Below, in pieces: positions 51,214-60,139 of a stretch of DNA of 64,000 bases. This DNA is from Unio delphinus (Eukaryota > Mollusca > Bivalvia > Unionida > Unionidae), in assembly GCA_029339505.1 (NCBI GenBank), contig JAQISU010000108.1, positions 21,151,501-21,215,500 on the forward strand. The letters run 5' to 3'. Below the pieces are notes generated by a model, which saw only the letters and a list, made by a program, of their open reading frames with translations, made no database searches and was not told the DNA's origin. The translations under genes and the position numbers were made by a program. Position 1 is the first letter of the stretch, and each line of letters opens with the position of its first letter.

Positions 51214-51618
51214 CTATTGTTTGTCTAATTCATTGTTTGGTTTAATGATAAATCTTTCGATGTAATCTTGAGGAGTTCTTATGATTTTATCCTTGATACT
51301 GACTTTGTCAGCGTCAAGAATACTGACTTTGTCAGCGTCAAGAATACTGACTTTGTCAGCGTCAGGGTCATAATTTCTGATTGATTGTCTATTTTTTATT
51401 CTTTTATCATAATATCGCTTCAACTCCCTGTATCGCTTTCCACCACAATTCAAACACAACTGCGATTTCCCCCTGACCCCAACCCCACATAGAATACAAG
51501 GTAACGGACCAAGGCTTCCACGTCGAAAGCTTTGCATATGATACCCACAAAACTCACTTCTGCATGATTTGTTACACGGGATTACTGATCCAATCATAAG
51601 CCACTTGCAGTGATTCAT
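51214..51618 (-). CDS. Small double zinc-finger protein (copy C)
   Basis: A 134-aa protein with two Cys clusters: HCKW...CNKSC..EFCGYH at residues 3-30 and a zinc ribbon CILCGVGVRGKSQLCLNCGG at about 40-60, followed by a basic helix (RYRELKRYYDKR). This suggests nucleic-acid binding, perhaps a transcription or replication factor. It is divergently transcribed from the polymerase gene across 42 bp in every copy. Copy C alone has three tandem copies of an 8-residue unit (ILDADKVS) encoded by a 24-bp repeat at about 51291-51362. The start is the MNHCKW methionine shared by all copies, not the in-frame one upstream. Confidence 0.75.
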   Translation of the reverse strand: MNHCKWLMIGSVIPCNKSCRSEFCGYHMQSFRRGSLGPLPCILCGVGVRGKSQLCLNCGGKRYRELKRYYDKRIKNRQSIRNYDPDADKVSILDADKVSILDADKVSIKDKIIRTPQDYIERFIIKPNNELDKQ

Positions 51619-51660
51619 TATATAAAAATCTTTCATTTAAATGCTTGTTTTAATTATAGC
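51619..51660. promoter_or_regulatory. Shared divergent promoter, zinc protein / polymerase (copy C)
   Basis: A 42-bp spacer between opposite start codons. The AT-rich core ATTTAAATGCTTGTTTTAAT is also present at the same place in copies A and B with few changes, while flanking codons vary more. It must hold promoter elements for both genes unless they start inside each other. Confidence 0.45.
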
Positions 51661-54600
51661 ATGAAGGAATTAAGGAAAACGCCTTCGAAAAATGCTGAAT
51701 TCAATGCTGATAAAGAGTTTAAGAGATTATTGAAAATCAATCCTAAATTTAATCTCGATAGACCCAAAAAACGTATCAAACGTCCAAGAGACGGAAACAT
51801 GAAAGAGTTTAAGAGATTATTGAAAATCAATCCTAAATTCAATCTCGATAAACCAAAAAGACGTAACAAAATCAATCTCGATAAACCCAAAAAACGTATC
51901 AAACGTCCAAGAGACGGAAACATGAAAGAGTTTAAGAGATTATTGAAAATCAATCCTAAATTCAATCTCGATAAACCAAAAAGACGTAACAAAATCAATC
52001 TCGATAAACCCAAAAAACGTAACAAAAAATTATCCTGGAAAGATGCTCAATTCAATCTCGATATAGTTTCTAATACACCCAAGAATACAATTCTTGATAA
52101 AGCCATGATTAGTAAAATCAGAGATTGTTTCAATGAATTCAAGCGTGATGGAGCATCCTATTGTTGGTCAACATTTCGAATTGATGGTGTTGTTGACGCT
52201 ACCATGAATGATGAAAAAGCAGCAGTGATAATTTCACGTGTTGGGGAAAAACGGTATTTTTTCCGAATCAAATTCATTATCGAAGTCGATGGCAAATGGA
52301 TTATTAAGGATAAATTTGAACCAATCCTCAAGAATAAAAAAGCTGTCATTGTGAGTAGAGATTCCAAACCAGGGATTCTAACCGGCATTGACAAACCATA
52401 CTACGAAAGATCTTATCCCGTAACAGCAATGGTTTACGGGATATATCCGTTAAATGATAAACCCGATATCGCAAAACTAGCTCCTATGAAATATTCGTCA
52501 GGGCTTAATTGTGTAGCAGAACGAATAATAGAACATTTCACAAATGCATCCCGAGGAAATAAACTAACTGATCTGCGACGTAGAAAAATAACCGAGTGGG
52601 AACTGACAGTGAAACAGCATGGTGCAAAGATTTCTGATATAGCTAAATTAGAAGCATCATTAAAATTCCCAATATCAGTAACAACAATAACCGGAGAAGT
52701 ATTATACGAACCGAAATATCAATCGCGAGGAGCCCCAATACAGATTATTGATCATAACAAACACGCGTGGACACCTGCGGTAACAATATTTCCACGAGAA
52801 CGAACCGTGAAATATATTCCTAAGGAGTTCGTCGGGGATGTTTTCTATGAAGAGAGATTATTTGATGCTATTCATGCGTTGTGTAAGGATGATCCTGTGT
52901 CAGTGTGGCTACTTAGAAGTGATGAAGAATTCGATCAATTTGTAAAACCAAATGGTGAATTATATCGCATTGAAGAATTAGATAACAGAATGAGAAAAAT
53001 CGCTAGTGATTTTTCACCGCAGAATTCCCATGAAAAACTACTCACGGATAGTTTTACTATTCCATCAGTGGTAGCTCACTTCGCAAGAGAAAAAAACTCA
53101 TGGCGTCCAACACGAAGTGATTTTCTCGAAGATGTTAAATTGAGTTGCGTCGAATTTGGTCATGGAGGACTGTGGAATACGAAATACCATCGTGATGGTA
53201 TGATTTCAATTGATATAGCCGCGTGTTATCCCGGAAGTTTTCTCGGGTATGGGGAATGCGCTGAGTACTTCAAACGATTTGGACACCCCACGCATGAAAT
53301 GACTCGTGTTGCGATTAATGGACCATTGCCTGATTTTGATTTAACCGGATTCGCTCGTGTGATATCATTTGAACTCGCTACAGGGTTACATCCGTGTAGT
53401 TATGTTTGGCTCGGTAGACACCTATCTGAAAAACACTGGATGCCAATAGTGCTATTGAGATATATGATTGATTGTGGTATGCTAATATCGTTGATTGTTT
53501 CCGAGGCTATTATATGCTATCGAGCTCAGAAAGAAGTTTGGCTACCACAACCCAATCTAGATAGAATAATCAACGAACTACGAAAACAGTTTCCAGATTT
53601 CAGTGAAGAAGAAATCATAAATTGGTCTAAGAAGTTATTTGAAATTAAAAAAGAACAAGCAAAAGATCTCGGAAGAAGAATAATCGGTAAATTTACCCAG
53701 GGTGGACGATACGATAACGCGAAATACTCTTCGCGGTTGATCATAGATGTCGCTGAATACGATTTTATTGTAGCGGATTTAATGAAACAGGGAAAACTTG
53801 TATCCCGTAAGGATGCTTTTCTATCCAGCGGCGAGAAATTAGGTACGGTTGTTACCTACTGTGATGGATATAATTCCCAGTACACACATTTGAGAAGTTC
53901 AATGTTAGCCTATGCTTCTATTAATCTATTTTCGATGATAAATAGATTTCCTAATACCGCGGTTAGAGTAGCCACTGATTCGATGTATATACATAATAAG
54001 TACAAATCAGCTGTAGCTAAATTCACAGATCCCGAAGAAAATTGGGGGTGTTGGCGATTTAAAAAGGAGATGCTACATGAGTATTGTGAATCCGCAGACG
54101 TTGCCATGGATGATAAATATATTTGTTGTAACCGTATTGAAATTGGAAACACTAGTGTTTCTACAGAATTTTCTAATGCACCACCGGTATCTGATCCAAT
54201 CTGTAGATACAAGACAGTTTATTTAAACGGCTGTGGTGGGTCAGGAAAGACAACTCGTGCAATTGAATTATTTCGTGGGAAAAATCCTACGGATTTCACA
54301 AACATGATTGTGCTAACACCGACTCACAGACTCGCCAGAGAAATGAGACAACGAGGGGTAAATGCCTGTACTTATCACAGTTTCTTTCGATGGAAGGGTG
54401 ACAAATGGACTCCTGATCGAATGGGTGATAAATTCATTCCTGAATTCTTAATTTGGGATGAAATATGCACAGTGTCATTAGATGTATTACAAACATTTCT
54501 TGAGTGGTTGTTAACCAAAAACACAAAAGTCGTCATGTGCGGTGATCAAGGCCAACCACCACCATTTGTCGGTGCATCTCCACATGAATGGCTAAAGGGT

Positions 54601-55494
54601 TTTGTAGACTACTATGAAGAAATCACCACTGATTATAGATCACTTGATGAACGATTACGCGAGTTCAAAGCGCTAATTAGATTACAACCGGATAGAATCC
54701 AATGCGAAATAGCGCGTGAAGTGATTTCAGAAACCCCAATGAATGATTTCTGGGAAGCGTGGAGACCAAACGATTTGATCATTGCAAGTAGAAAAATAGT
54801 CAGGGATACACTTCAGATGAAGTTATTTGAATTGCATAAAGAAAAATTTGCAACGCTTCCAGTACCCCTTTGTTATAGGCCATCGGATACACGAAAACAA
54901 AACATTGAAGTTGATATTCCAGGACAGAATGAAAAGCAGAATTTAGTATTAAATGATATTGTGCTGGTTGATATCAATGTTGTTGAAGATGCATTGCGTG
55001 CTAATAAATCCCCGTGGACGCTAGGTTATGCAGCGACGATACACTCTTCACAGGGATTGACTATATCGGATACAACTCTTTGGATGGTAGATAATCGCAT
55101 AGAATGGTCGAATTTAGTCTATCTCGCAGTGTCTAGAGTACGAAAAATAAATCAACTTCGAAGAATTGTTGTTGACGAAGTCAATGATGATGAAATCATT
55201 GGTGATGATAATGACACCACAATAGATGATATTATTGATAAAAAACTCTCCGGTTACAAACAACAGGACAAAAAAAAACAACGAGAATTTGATATTGATG
55301 CTGAATTAATAATCACTTTGAAGAAACAACAGAATAATCACTGCGCGAGTTGCAATTGTATAATGCGTTGGCAGTATTCGGATAAGGATCCTCGCCAATT
55401 CACCGTAGACAGAAAAAATAACAATCTCGGTCATGTCAGAAATAATGTGATGTTGACTTGTCTTGAGTGTAATAGACGCAACGGTGCTAGTTAA
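51661..55494 (+). CDS. Family B DNA polymerase - SF1 helicase - HNH fusion protein (copy C)
   Basis: 1277 aa from the start shared with copies A and B. Residues 1-125 are a Lys/Arg-rich region expanded by a 123-bp tandem repeat unique to this copy. A conserved replicative region (LNCVAERIIEHFTNASRG near 285) follows. Polymerase motif A is IDIAACYPGSF (about 516) and motif C is VATDSMYIH (about 770). The helicase part starts near 850: Walker A GCGGSGKT, Walker B IWDEIC (about 930), GDQGQPPP (about 960) and IHSSQGL (about 1127), an SF1 pattern. The last 60 residues form an HNH/McrA-like domain with CASC, DRKNNNLGH and TCLECN. No proofreading exonuclease motif was recognised. The stop overlaps the convergent integrase stop. 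Confidence 0.88.
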   Translation: MKELRKTPSKNAEFNADKEFKRLLKINPKFNLDRPKKRIKRPRDGNMKEFKRLLKINPKFNLDKPKRRNKINLDKPKKRIKRPRDGNMKEFKRLLKINPKFNLDKPKRRNKINLDKPKKRNKKLSWKDAQFNLDIVSNTPKNTILDKAMISKIRDCFNEFKRDGASYCWSTFRIDGVVDATMNDEKAAVIISRVGEKRYFFRIKFIIEVDGKWIIKDKFEPILKNKKAVIVSRDSKPGILTGIDKPYYERSYPVTAMVYGIYPLNDKPDIAKLAPMKYSSGLNCVAERIIEHFTNASRGNKLTDLRRRKITEWELTVKQHGAKISDIAKLEASLKFPISVTTITGEVLYEPKYQSRGAPIQIIDHNKHAWTPAVTIFPRERTVKYIPKEFVGDVFYEERLFDAIHALCKDDPVSVWLLRSDEEFDQFVKPNGELYRIEELDNRMRKIASDFSPQNSHEKLLTDSFTIPSVVAHFAREKNSWRPTRSDFLEDVKLSCVEFGHGGLWNTKYHRDGMISIDIAACYPGSFLGYGECAEYFKRFGHPTHEMTRVAINGPLPDFDLTGFARVISFELATGLHPCSYVWLGRHLSEKHWMPIVLLRYMIDCGMLISLIVSEAIICYRAQKEVWLPQPNLDRIINELRKQFPDFSEEEIINWSKKLFEIKKEQAKDLGRRIIGKFTQGGRYDNAKYSSRLIIDVAEYDFIVADLMKQGKLVSRKDAFLSSGEKLGTVVTYCDGYNSQYTHLRSSMLAYASINLFSMINRFPNTAVRVATDSMYIHNKYKSAVAKFTDPEENWGCWRFKKEMLHEYCESADVAMDDKYICCNRIEIGNTSVSTEFSNAPPVSDPICRYKTVYLNGCGGSGKTTRAIELFRGKNPTDFTNMIVLTPTHRLAREMRQRGVNACTYHSFFRWKGDKWTPDRMGDKFIPEFLIWDEICTVSLDVLQTFLEWLLTKNTKVVMCGDQGQPPPFVGASPHEWLKGFVDYYEEITTDYRSLDERLREFKALIRLQPDRIQCEIAREVISETPMNDFWEAWRPNDLIIASRKIVRDTLQMKLFELHKEKFATLPVPLCYRPSDTRKQNIEVDIPGQNEKQNLVLNDIVLVDINVVEDALRANKSPWTLGYAATIHSSQGLTISDTTLWMVDNRIEWSNLVYLAVSRVRKINQLRRIVVDEVNDDEIIGDDNDTTIDDIIDKKLSGYKQQDKKKQREFDIDAELIITLKKQQNNHCASCNCIMRWQYSDKDPRQFTVDRKNNNLGHVRNNVMLTCLECNRRNGAS
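51712..52035. repeat. Tandem repeat in the polymerase N-terminus (copy C)
   Basis: Units of about 90 and 123 bp beginning AAAGAGTTTAAGAGATTATT repeat almost exactly, three units in total, encoding EFKRLLKINPKFNLD followed by a Lys/Arg-rich run. Copies A and B have a single unit here. Confidence 0.85.
54146..54161. repeat. Family hairpin in helicase region, copy C only
   Basis: GAAACAC-TA-GTGTTTC, perfect, encodes G-N-T-S-V-S in frame; absent from A and B. Confidence 0.85.
54282..54296. repeat. Family hairpin after Walker A (copy C)
   Basis: AAATCC-TAC-GGATTT, in frame (N-P-T-D-F); also in copy B at 58932-58946, absent from A. Confidence 0.78.
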
Positions 55495-56449
55495 GACCAT
55501 GCGGTGGCAATTGAGTATCCTCGGGAATCACTTGTAATTGTTGTCGAGTAAATCCTCGCTGAGGAGCAGTTGAATCCAGTTTATAGATTGCTGGTCTACC
55601 AGTTGATCGTGTTATACTAGATATCTTATGCGTAGTGACGCTCCAAATAGGATCAGTAGCCCTTTTTCTACCCCCTTCAAGCTCTCCTGGTTCGTATAAG
55701 TACCTCACAATGACATTACTACCAAGAATTGGTTGGGAAACGCTAGCGTTTCTAGGGAAATCTTTTTGTGGTTGTACGGGGATTGACTTCTTTTTAATCG
55801 CGTTGATAGGTTTCATGTTGATTGTTCTAGTAATCTCGTTATTCAGTGCAGTAATCACAGATGGTAATCTTTTAACCCATTCACTGGATCGCTTTTCTTG
55901 GATGAATTCTTTTGCGTATTGATATCCAAATAACCGCTCAGCAATCGTCCGATTAAATCGTTCTACAATGGCCTGATCGCGATGTAGCGCAGTATGCCCT
56001 CGTCGTATGGTGACATTATGATGTTTCATTGTAGATAACACTGCACCCTGAAATTCCTTGCCAGGATCAACTTGTAACAGATTTGGCCAGTGCAGAGGAC
56101 CTCGTCGATAAATCCTTTCAAATGCAGAAGCGACTTCAGTGGCTGATTTTGTTTTCAGCGGTTCTGCTTCTTTGTATCGACTCGCAACATCAACTACGGT
56201 TAATGCATATTTGTAACCACGATCATGTGGCAGAAATAATATATCAGCCTGATGAACTTCATTAGGAGCGGTCACATCAAAATGCGAGAATTGAATTTGT
56301 TTAGGCGGTGGTAGATAAATTTGCCATAGTGCCTGTTTGGATAACCAATTAGCCGCAGTGGTTTTTTTCACTTTTGCAGCTCTAGCGAGTTTATTGATTG
56401 CAGCGTTACCCCTCCAGTATCCCCTCGGAGAATAATAAATTGATTCCAT
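55487..56449 (-). CDS. Retroviral-type (rve) integrase (copy C)
   Basis: 320 aa from MESIYY. An N-terminal helical DNA-binding region is followed by the RNase H-like core with catalytic Asp69 (VHQAD), Asp128 (LQVDPGKEF) and Glu163 (AIVERFNRT); the 34-residue gap fits the D,D(35)E class. A C-terminal SH3-like tail includes VRYLYEPGELEGG and KRATDPIWS. It would join the inverted repeats to host DNA and make the 5-bp duplications. A perfect hairpin, 55737-55752, is inserted in frame in the linker after the core, where copy A has a different hairpin. Polinton integrases belong to this family. Confidence 0.92.
   Translation of the reverse strand: MESIYYSPRGYWRGNAAINKLARAAKVKKTTAANWLSKQALWQIYLPPPKQIQFSHFDVTAPNEVHQADILFLPHDRGYKYALTVVDVASRYKEAEPLKTKSATEVASAFERIYRRGPLHWPNLLQVDPGKEFQGAVLSTMKHHNVTIRRGHTALHRDQAIVERFNRTIAERLFGYQYAKEFIQEKRSSEWVKRLPSVITALNNEITRTINMKPINAIKKKSIPVQPQKDFPRNASVSQPILGSNVIVRYLYEPGELEGGRKRATDPIWSVTTHKISSITRSTGRPAIYKLDSTAPQRGFTRQQLQVIPEDTQLPPHGLN
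55737..55752. repeat. Family hairpin in integrase linker (copy C)
   Basis: GAAACGC-TA-GCGTTTC, perfect, encodes R-N-A-S-V-S in frame; not in A or B. Confidence 0.85.
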
Positions 56450-56453
56450 ATTA

Positions 56454-56813
56454 TTAATTACCGGCACCTAACATCAATTTACTTTTCATAGCCGATTTTA
56501 TCAAAAATGAAGACAATTTTTCTTTGAAGGATTTATCAGGAATAGCATTTAACGCATGAATTAATTTCACATCCGCGAGATGCCTGTGTTGCAGATTGCT
56601 GCTTTTATAAGCAACATCATGAAGGTGACAGGCCTTATCAATGGCGTTTATTGGTTCTTCACCGGGGTTGGGTTGATTTTGATTATTGAGTCTGATATCA
56701 AGTCTGGTTCCCGGTCCACAGTAGCTATATCCTGGGAGGTGCTTTTCTCCGGGGTATTTTGCCCATGGGGTTCCAGGGAGTTTTGCTAATTTGGCTGCGA
56801 TATCACCTCCTCG
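56454..56813 (-). CDS. Phospholipase A2 domain protein, translated by -1 frameshift (copy C)
   Basis: About 118 residues with the parvovirus-type PLA2 signature: YCGPGTRLD (calcium loop) and IDKACHLHDVAY (catalytic His-Asp). In parvovirus capsids this domain breaches the endosomal membrane during entry; adintoviruses carry it too. There is no ATG anywhere before the catalytic region. The frame opens directly from the slippery heptamer at 56813-56819 in the zinc-ribbon gene, so the likely product is a zinc-ribbon-PLA2 fusion. The end overlaps the integrase start region by a few bases. Splicing or a non-AUG start are alternatives. Confidence 0.75.
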   Translation of the reverse strand, partial: RGGDIAAKLAKLPGTPWAKYPGEKHLPGYSYCGPGTRLDIRLNNQNQPNPGEEPINAIDKACHLHDVAYKSSNLQHRHLADVKLIHALNAIPDKSFKEKLSSFLIKSAMKSKLMLGAGN

Positions 56814-56971
56814 TTTTTTTTTAAATCAGATTTCATAGACACAAATCTAAATTTCTTTGTACCACATTGCACGCATTTACCAGAAAGCGCTGATCGGTTA
56901 TTTTTAGTTGTAATCGTCGTCACATCATCTGTGCCAGTACGCGTTCTACACTTCACACAATATAGATCCAT
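56786..56971 (-). CDS. Zinc-ribbon protein (copy C)
   Basis: A 61-aa protein with CVKC at residues 5-8 and CVQCGTKKF at about 32-40, a four-cysteine zinc ribbon. It ends 33 nt after an A AAA AAC heptamer, so a fraction of ribosomes could shift to the PLA2 frame. It is divergent from the ATPase with only 5 bp between the two start codons. Function unknown; it may be a nucleic-acid-binding or virion protein. Confidence 0.75.
   Translation of the reverse strand: MDLYCVKCRTRTGTDDVTTITTKNNRSALSGKCVQCGTKKFRFVSMKSDLKKNEEVISQPN
56813..56819 (-). promoter_or_regulatory. Predicted -1 ribosomal frameshift site (copy C)
   Basis: The minus strand reads A AAA AAC with the zero frame on AAA AAC, the classic X XXY YYZ slippery heptamer. 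A -1 slip enters the PLA2 frame exactly at CGA GGA GGT. Confidence 0.65.
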
Positions 56972-56976
56972 AATTT

Positions 56977-57648
56977 ATGTATAGAAATATGGATATAATT
57001 GATTTTTCAGCGACGAAAACAAGAGAACCAATTAAGCATCATGCAGCGCTACCAAACTCTATCCGGATGATTATAATCGGGCCATCTGGATCCGGTAAAA
57101 CGCAATTGTTGCTCAATTTAATAATGAGATGGATGAAGTGGGATAAGTTGTATTTAATTGCCCCTAGCGTAGACGACCAACGATGTTATGAAGTGTTAAA
57201 GGATTTTAACGAGAATGCATCAGAAATTAAGGGTGAGAACGCCATTGATTTTATAACCGATATCGATGAAGCACCGAGTATTGATGATATTGATGGAGAT
57301 ATTAACAATTTAGTCGTATACGACGATATAATGTTGGATAAACAAAAGAATCCTGCTAGAATATTTTCCCGTGGGCGTCACAAAAACACTGACGTGATAT
57401 ATGTCACTCAACGCTACACTCAGGTTCCAAAAGTCATCAGAGATAACTGCAATTTATTGTCTGTATTCAACGGAGTTGATACTCATACGCTACGAAATAT
57501 TTGGCAGACATGGTGTTCTGATATGGACTTCAATCAATTTCGAGATTTCTTTAGTCATGCTCAATCGACTCCGCACGGATTCGCAACAATAAATCTACAT
57601 GATCCTCGGACACGATATCGTATCGGACTGGATCAAATATTCGGTTAA
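56977..57648 (+). CDS. FtsK/HerA-type genome-packaging ATPase (copy C)
   Basis: A 223-aa P-loop ATPase of the A32-like group that pumps viral DNA into capsids. Walker A is GPSGSGKT (residues 35-42) and Walker B is NLVVYDDIM (about 111-119). SRGRHKNTDVIYVTQRYTQ has the conserved Arg and Gln expected of this family. It is the last gene before the right terminal repeat and is divergent from the zinc-ribbon gene. The MYRN start is shared with copy A, while copy B begins four residues later, so the MDIID methionine is a possible start. Confidence 0.9.
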   Translation: MYRNMDIIDFSATKTREPIKHHAALPNSIRMIIIGPSGSGKTQLLLNLIMRWMKWDKLYLIAPSVDDQRCYEVLKDFNENASEIKGENAIDFITDIDEAPSIDDIDGDINNLVVYDDIMLDKQKNPARIFSRGRHKNTDVIYVTQRYTQVPKVIRDNCNLLSVFNGVDTHTLRNIWQTWCSDMDFNQFRDFFSHAQSTPHGFATINLHDPRTRYRIGLDQIFG

Positions 57649-57652
57649 AATT

Positions 57653-57893
57653 ATTTATTATTTTTTGTTAACCCATAGCAGCAGAGAGGGTGGATGACCA
57701 CATCGTTGCGAGCAAAATCGTAAAATATCCGTTTTTGCAAAAATGGAGACTTTTTTTTTGGTTAAATGAGATTTTGTTGGAAGTCTTATTTTTTGTCTGA
57801 AAACGTAGTGTGTAGGCCATTTTTTGTTCGGAAACGTTATCTGGAAGCCTTATTTTTGCTTGAAATCGTGGTCTGTTCACCCTCTCTGCTGCT
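57653..57893 (-). repeat. Terminal inverted repeat of copy C, right
   Basis: Mirror of 42798-43038, starting a few bases after the ATPase stop at 57648. It carries the tip at both its ends (57672-57690 and 57876-57893). Confidence 0.94.
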
Positions 57894-57898
57894 TGGAG
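57894..57898. repeat. Target-site duplication of copy C, right
   Basis: TGGAG follows the right tip of copy C; polymerase coding of copy B resumes from here in frame. Confidence 0.93.
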
Positions 57899-58243
57899 AA
57901 TGCTCTGAATATTTTAAACGATTTGGACATCCCACACATGAAATGACTCGTGTTGCGATTAATGGTCCATTGCCTGATTTTGATTTAACCGGGTTCGCTC
58001 GTGTGATATCATTCGAATTAGCTACAGGGTTACATCCGTGTAGTTATCTTTGGCTTGGTAGACATATGTATGAAAAAGCGTGGATGCCAATTGTGCTATT
58101 GCGATATATGATCGATTGTGGTATGTTAACATCATTAATTGTCAGTGAAGCGATTATTTGTTATAACGCTCAGAAAGATGTTTGGTTACCAAAACCCGAT
58201 CTAGAAAAAATAATTAACGAACAACGAAAACAATTTCTAGATG

Positions 58244-58260
58244 GAAATTCGAAGAATTTC
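58244..58260. repeat. Family hairpin in polymerase, copy B only
   Basis: GAAATTC-GAA-GAATTTC, perfect, in frame; absent from A and C. Confidence 0.84.
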
Positions 58261-58931
58261 AGCGAGGAACAAATCATAGATTGGTCTAAGAGGTTATTCG
58301 AAGGTAGGAATAGAGAGGCTAAAGAGCTCGGACGAAGAATAATCGGTAAATTCACTCAAGGTGGAAGATTTGACAATGCAAAATATTCTTCGAGATTGAT
58401 CTTAGACAATGAAGAATACGATTTTATCATAACCGATTTAATAAAAAAAGGAAAATTTGTAACCCGTAGGGATGCTTTTCGATCCAATGGTGAGAAATTA
58501 GGTACGGTTATTACCTACTGTGATGGATATAGTTGTCAGTACACACATTTGAGAAGTTCTATGCTAGCCTATTCTTGTATTAATCTATTCTCGATGATAA
58601 ACAGATTTCCCGATACCGCGGTTAGAGTAGCTACTGATTCGATGTATATCCATGAGAAATACAAATCAGATGTAGCTAAATTCACAGATCCTAAGGAAGC
58701 GTGGGGAAATTGGAGGTTTAAAAAAGAAACATTACATGAGTATTGTAAATCCGCAGACGTTGCTACGGATGATAAATACTTGAAAAGTAACCATAATATC
58801 TCAGAGATTCAATCAGAATTTTCTATTGCACCGCCCGTATCCGATCCGATTTGTAGATACAAGACAGTTTATTTAAACGGCTGTGGTGGATCAGGAAAGA
58901 CAACTCGTGCAATCGAATTATTTCGTCGTAA

Positions 58932-58946
58932 AAATCCTACGGATTT
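58932..58946. repeat. Family hairpin after Walker A (copy B)
   Basis: AAATCC-TAC-GGATTT, same as copy C 54282-54296. Confidence 0.78.
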
Positions 58947-60139
58947 CACAAACATGATTGTGTTAACACCAACTCACAGACTCGCCAGAGAGATGATAAC
59001 GCGGGGGGTAAAAGCCTGTACTTATCACAGCTTCTTTCGATGGAAAGGCGATACATGGACTCCTGATCGAATGGGCGATAAATTTATTCCTGAAATAATA
59101 ATCTGGGATGAAATATGCACGGTATCATTGACAGTATTACAGATATTTCTTGAATGGTTGTTATTGAAAAATACAAAAGTCGTCATGTGCGGGGATCACG
59201 GCCAACCGCAGCCATTTGTTGGTGGATCTCCACATGAATGGCTAAAAGGATTTGTAGATTATTATGAAGAGATTAATACCGACCATAGATCACTTGATGA
59301 ACAATTACGAGAATTCAAAGCGCTAATTAGATTACAACCGGATAAAATCCAATGTGAAATAGCGCGTGAAATAATCTCTGAAACTCCCATGAATGATTTT
59401 TGGGAAATGTGGAAGCCAAATGATTTAATAATCGCGAGTAGAAAAATAGTCAGAGACGCACTTCAGATGAAATTGTTTACGCTACATAAAGAAAAATTTG
59501 CAACGCTTCCAGTACCACTCTGTTATAGACCTAAGGATACACGAAAGCAGAATATCGACGTTGACATTCCTGGACAACAACAAAAGCAGAATTTAGTATT
59601 AAATGATATTGTGCTGGTTGATATCAGCGTCGTTAAAGATGCATTAGGTGCTGATAAATCCCCATGGACGTTAGGTTATGCAGCAACAATACACTCTTCA
59701 CAGGGATTGACTATATCCGATACAACTCTTTGGATAGTAGATAATCATATTGAGTGGTCAAATTTAGTTTATCTCGCAGTATCCAGAGTACGGCGAATAA
59801 ACCAACTTCGAAGAATTGTTGTTGACGATAATGACAATACAATAAGTAATATACACACCGATGATAATATAATCAGAAAAAAACTCTCTGGTTATAAACA
59901 ACAGGATAAAAAAAATAAACGAGAATTTGACATTGATGCTGAATTAATTAAGACACTAAAGCAACAACAGAACAATCACTGCGCGAGTTGTAATTGTATA
60001 ATGAGTTGGAATTGGTCGGATAAAGATCCTCGCCAATTCACCGTAGATAGAAAAGATAACAATCTCGGTCATGTCAGAAACAATGTGAGGTTGACTTGTC
60101 TTGAGTGTAATAGACGCCGGGGTGACAGCACCCTGGGTG

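Larger units (their letters stand above)
42798..57893 (-). mobile_element. Polinton/Maverick-like endogenous virus, copy C (complete, all frames open)
   Basis: A 15,096-bp element with 241-bp terminal inverted repeats and TGGAG target duplications at 42793-42797 and 57894-57898. It lies inside the polymerase gene of copy B, in the same orientation as its host element. Every gene expected from the other copies is present without a stop or frameshift: penton-like, membrane, fibre-like, protease, pX-like, capsid, pVI-like, coiled-coil, 118-aa protein, HNH, zinc protein, polymerase-helicase-HNH, integrase, PLA2, zinc ribbon and ATPase. It lacks the tRNA-like/structured non-coding segment that A and B carry. 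It is the youngest insertion and the best template for annotating the family. Confidence 0.96.

Noticed and set aside
51610..51660. Upstream in-frame ATG for the copy C polymerase
   Set aside because: It lies inside the divergent zinc-protein gene and promoter; the methionine at 51661 is at the position used in copies A and B.
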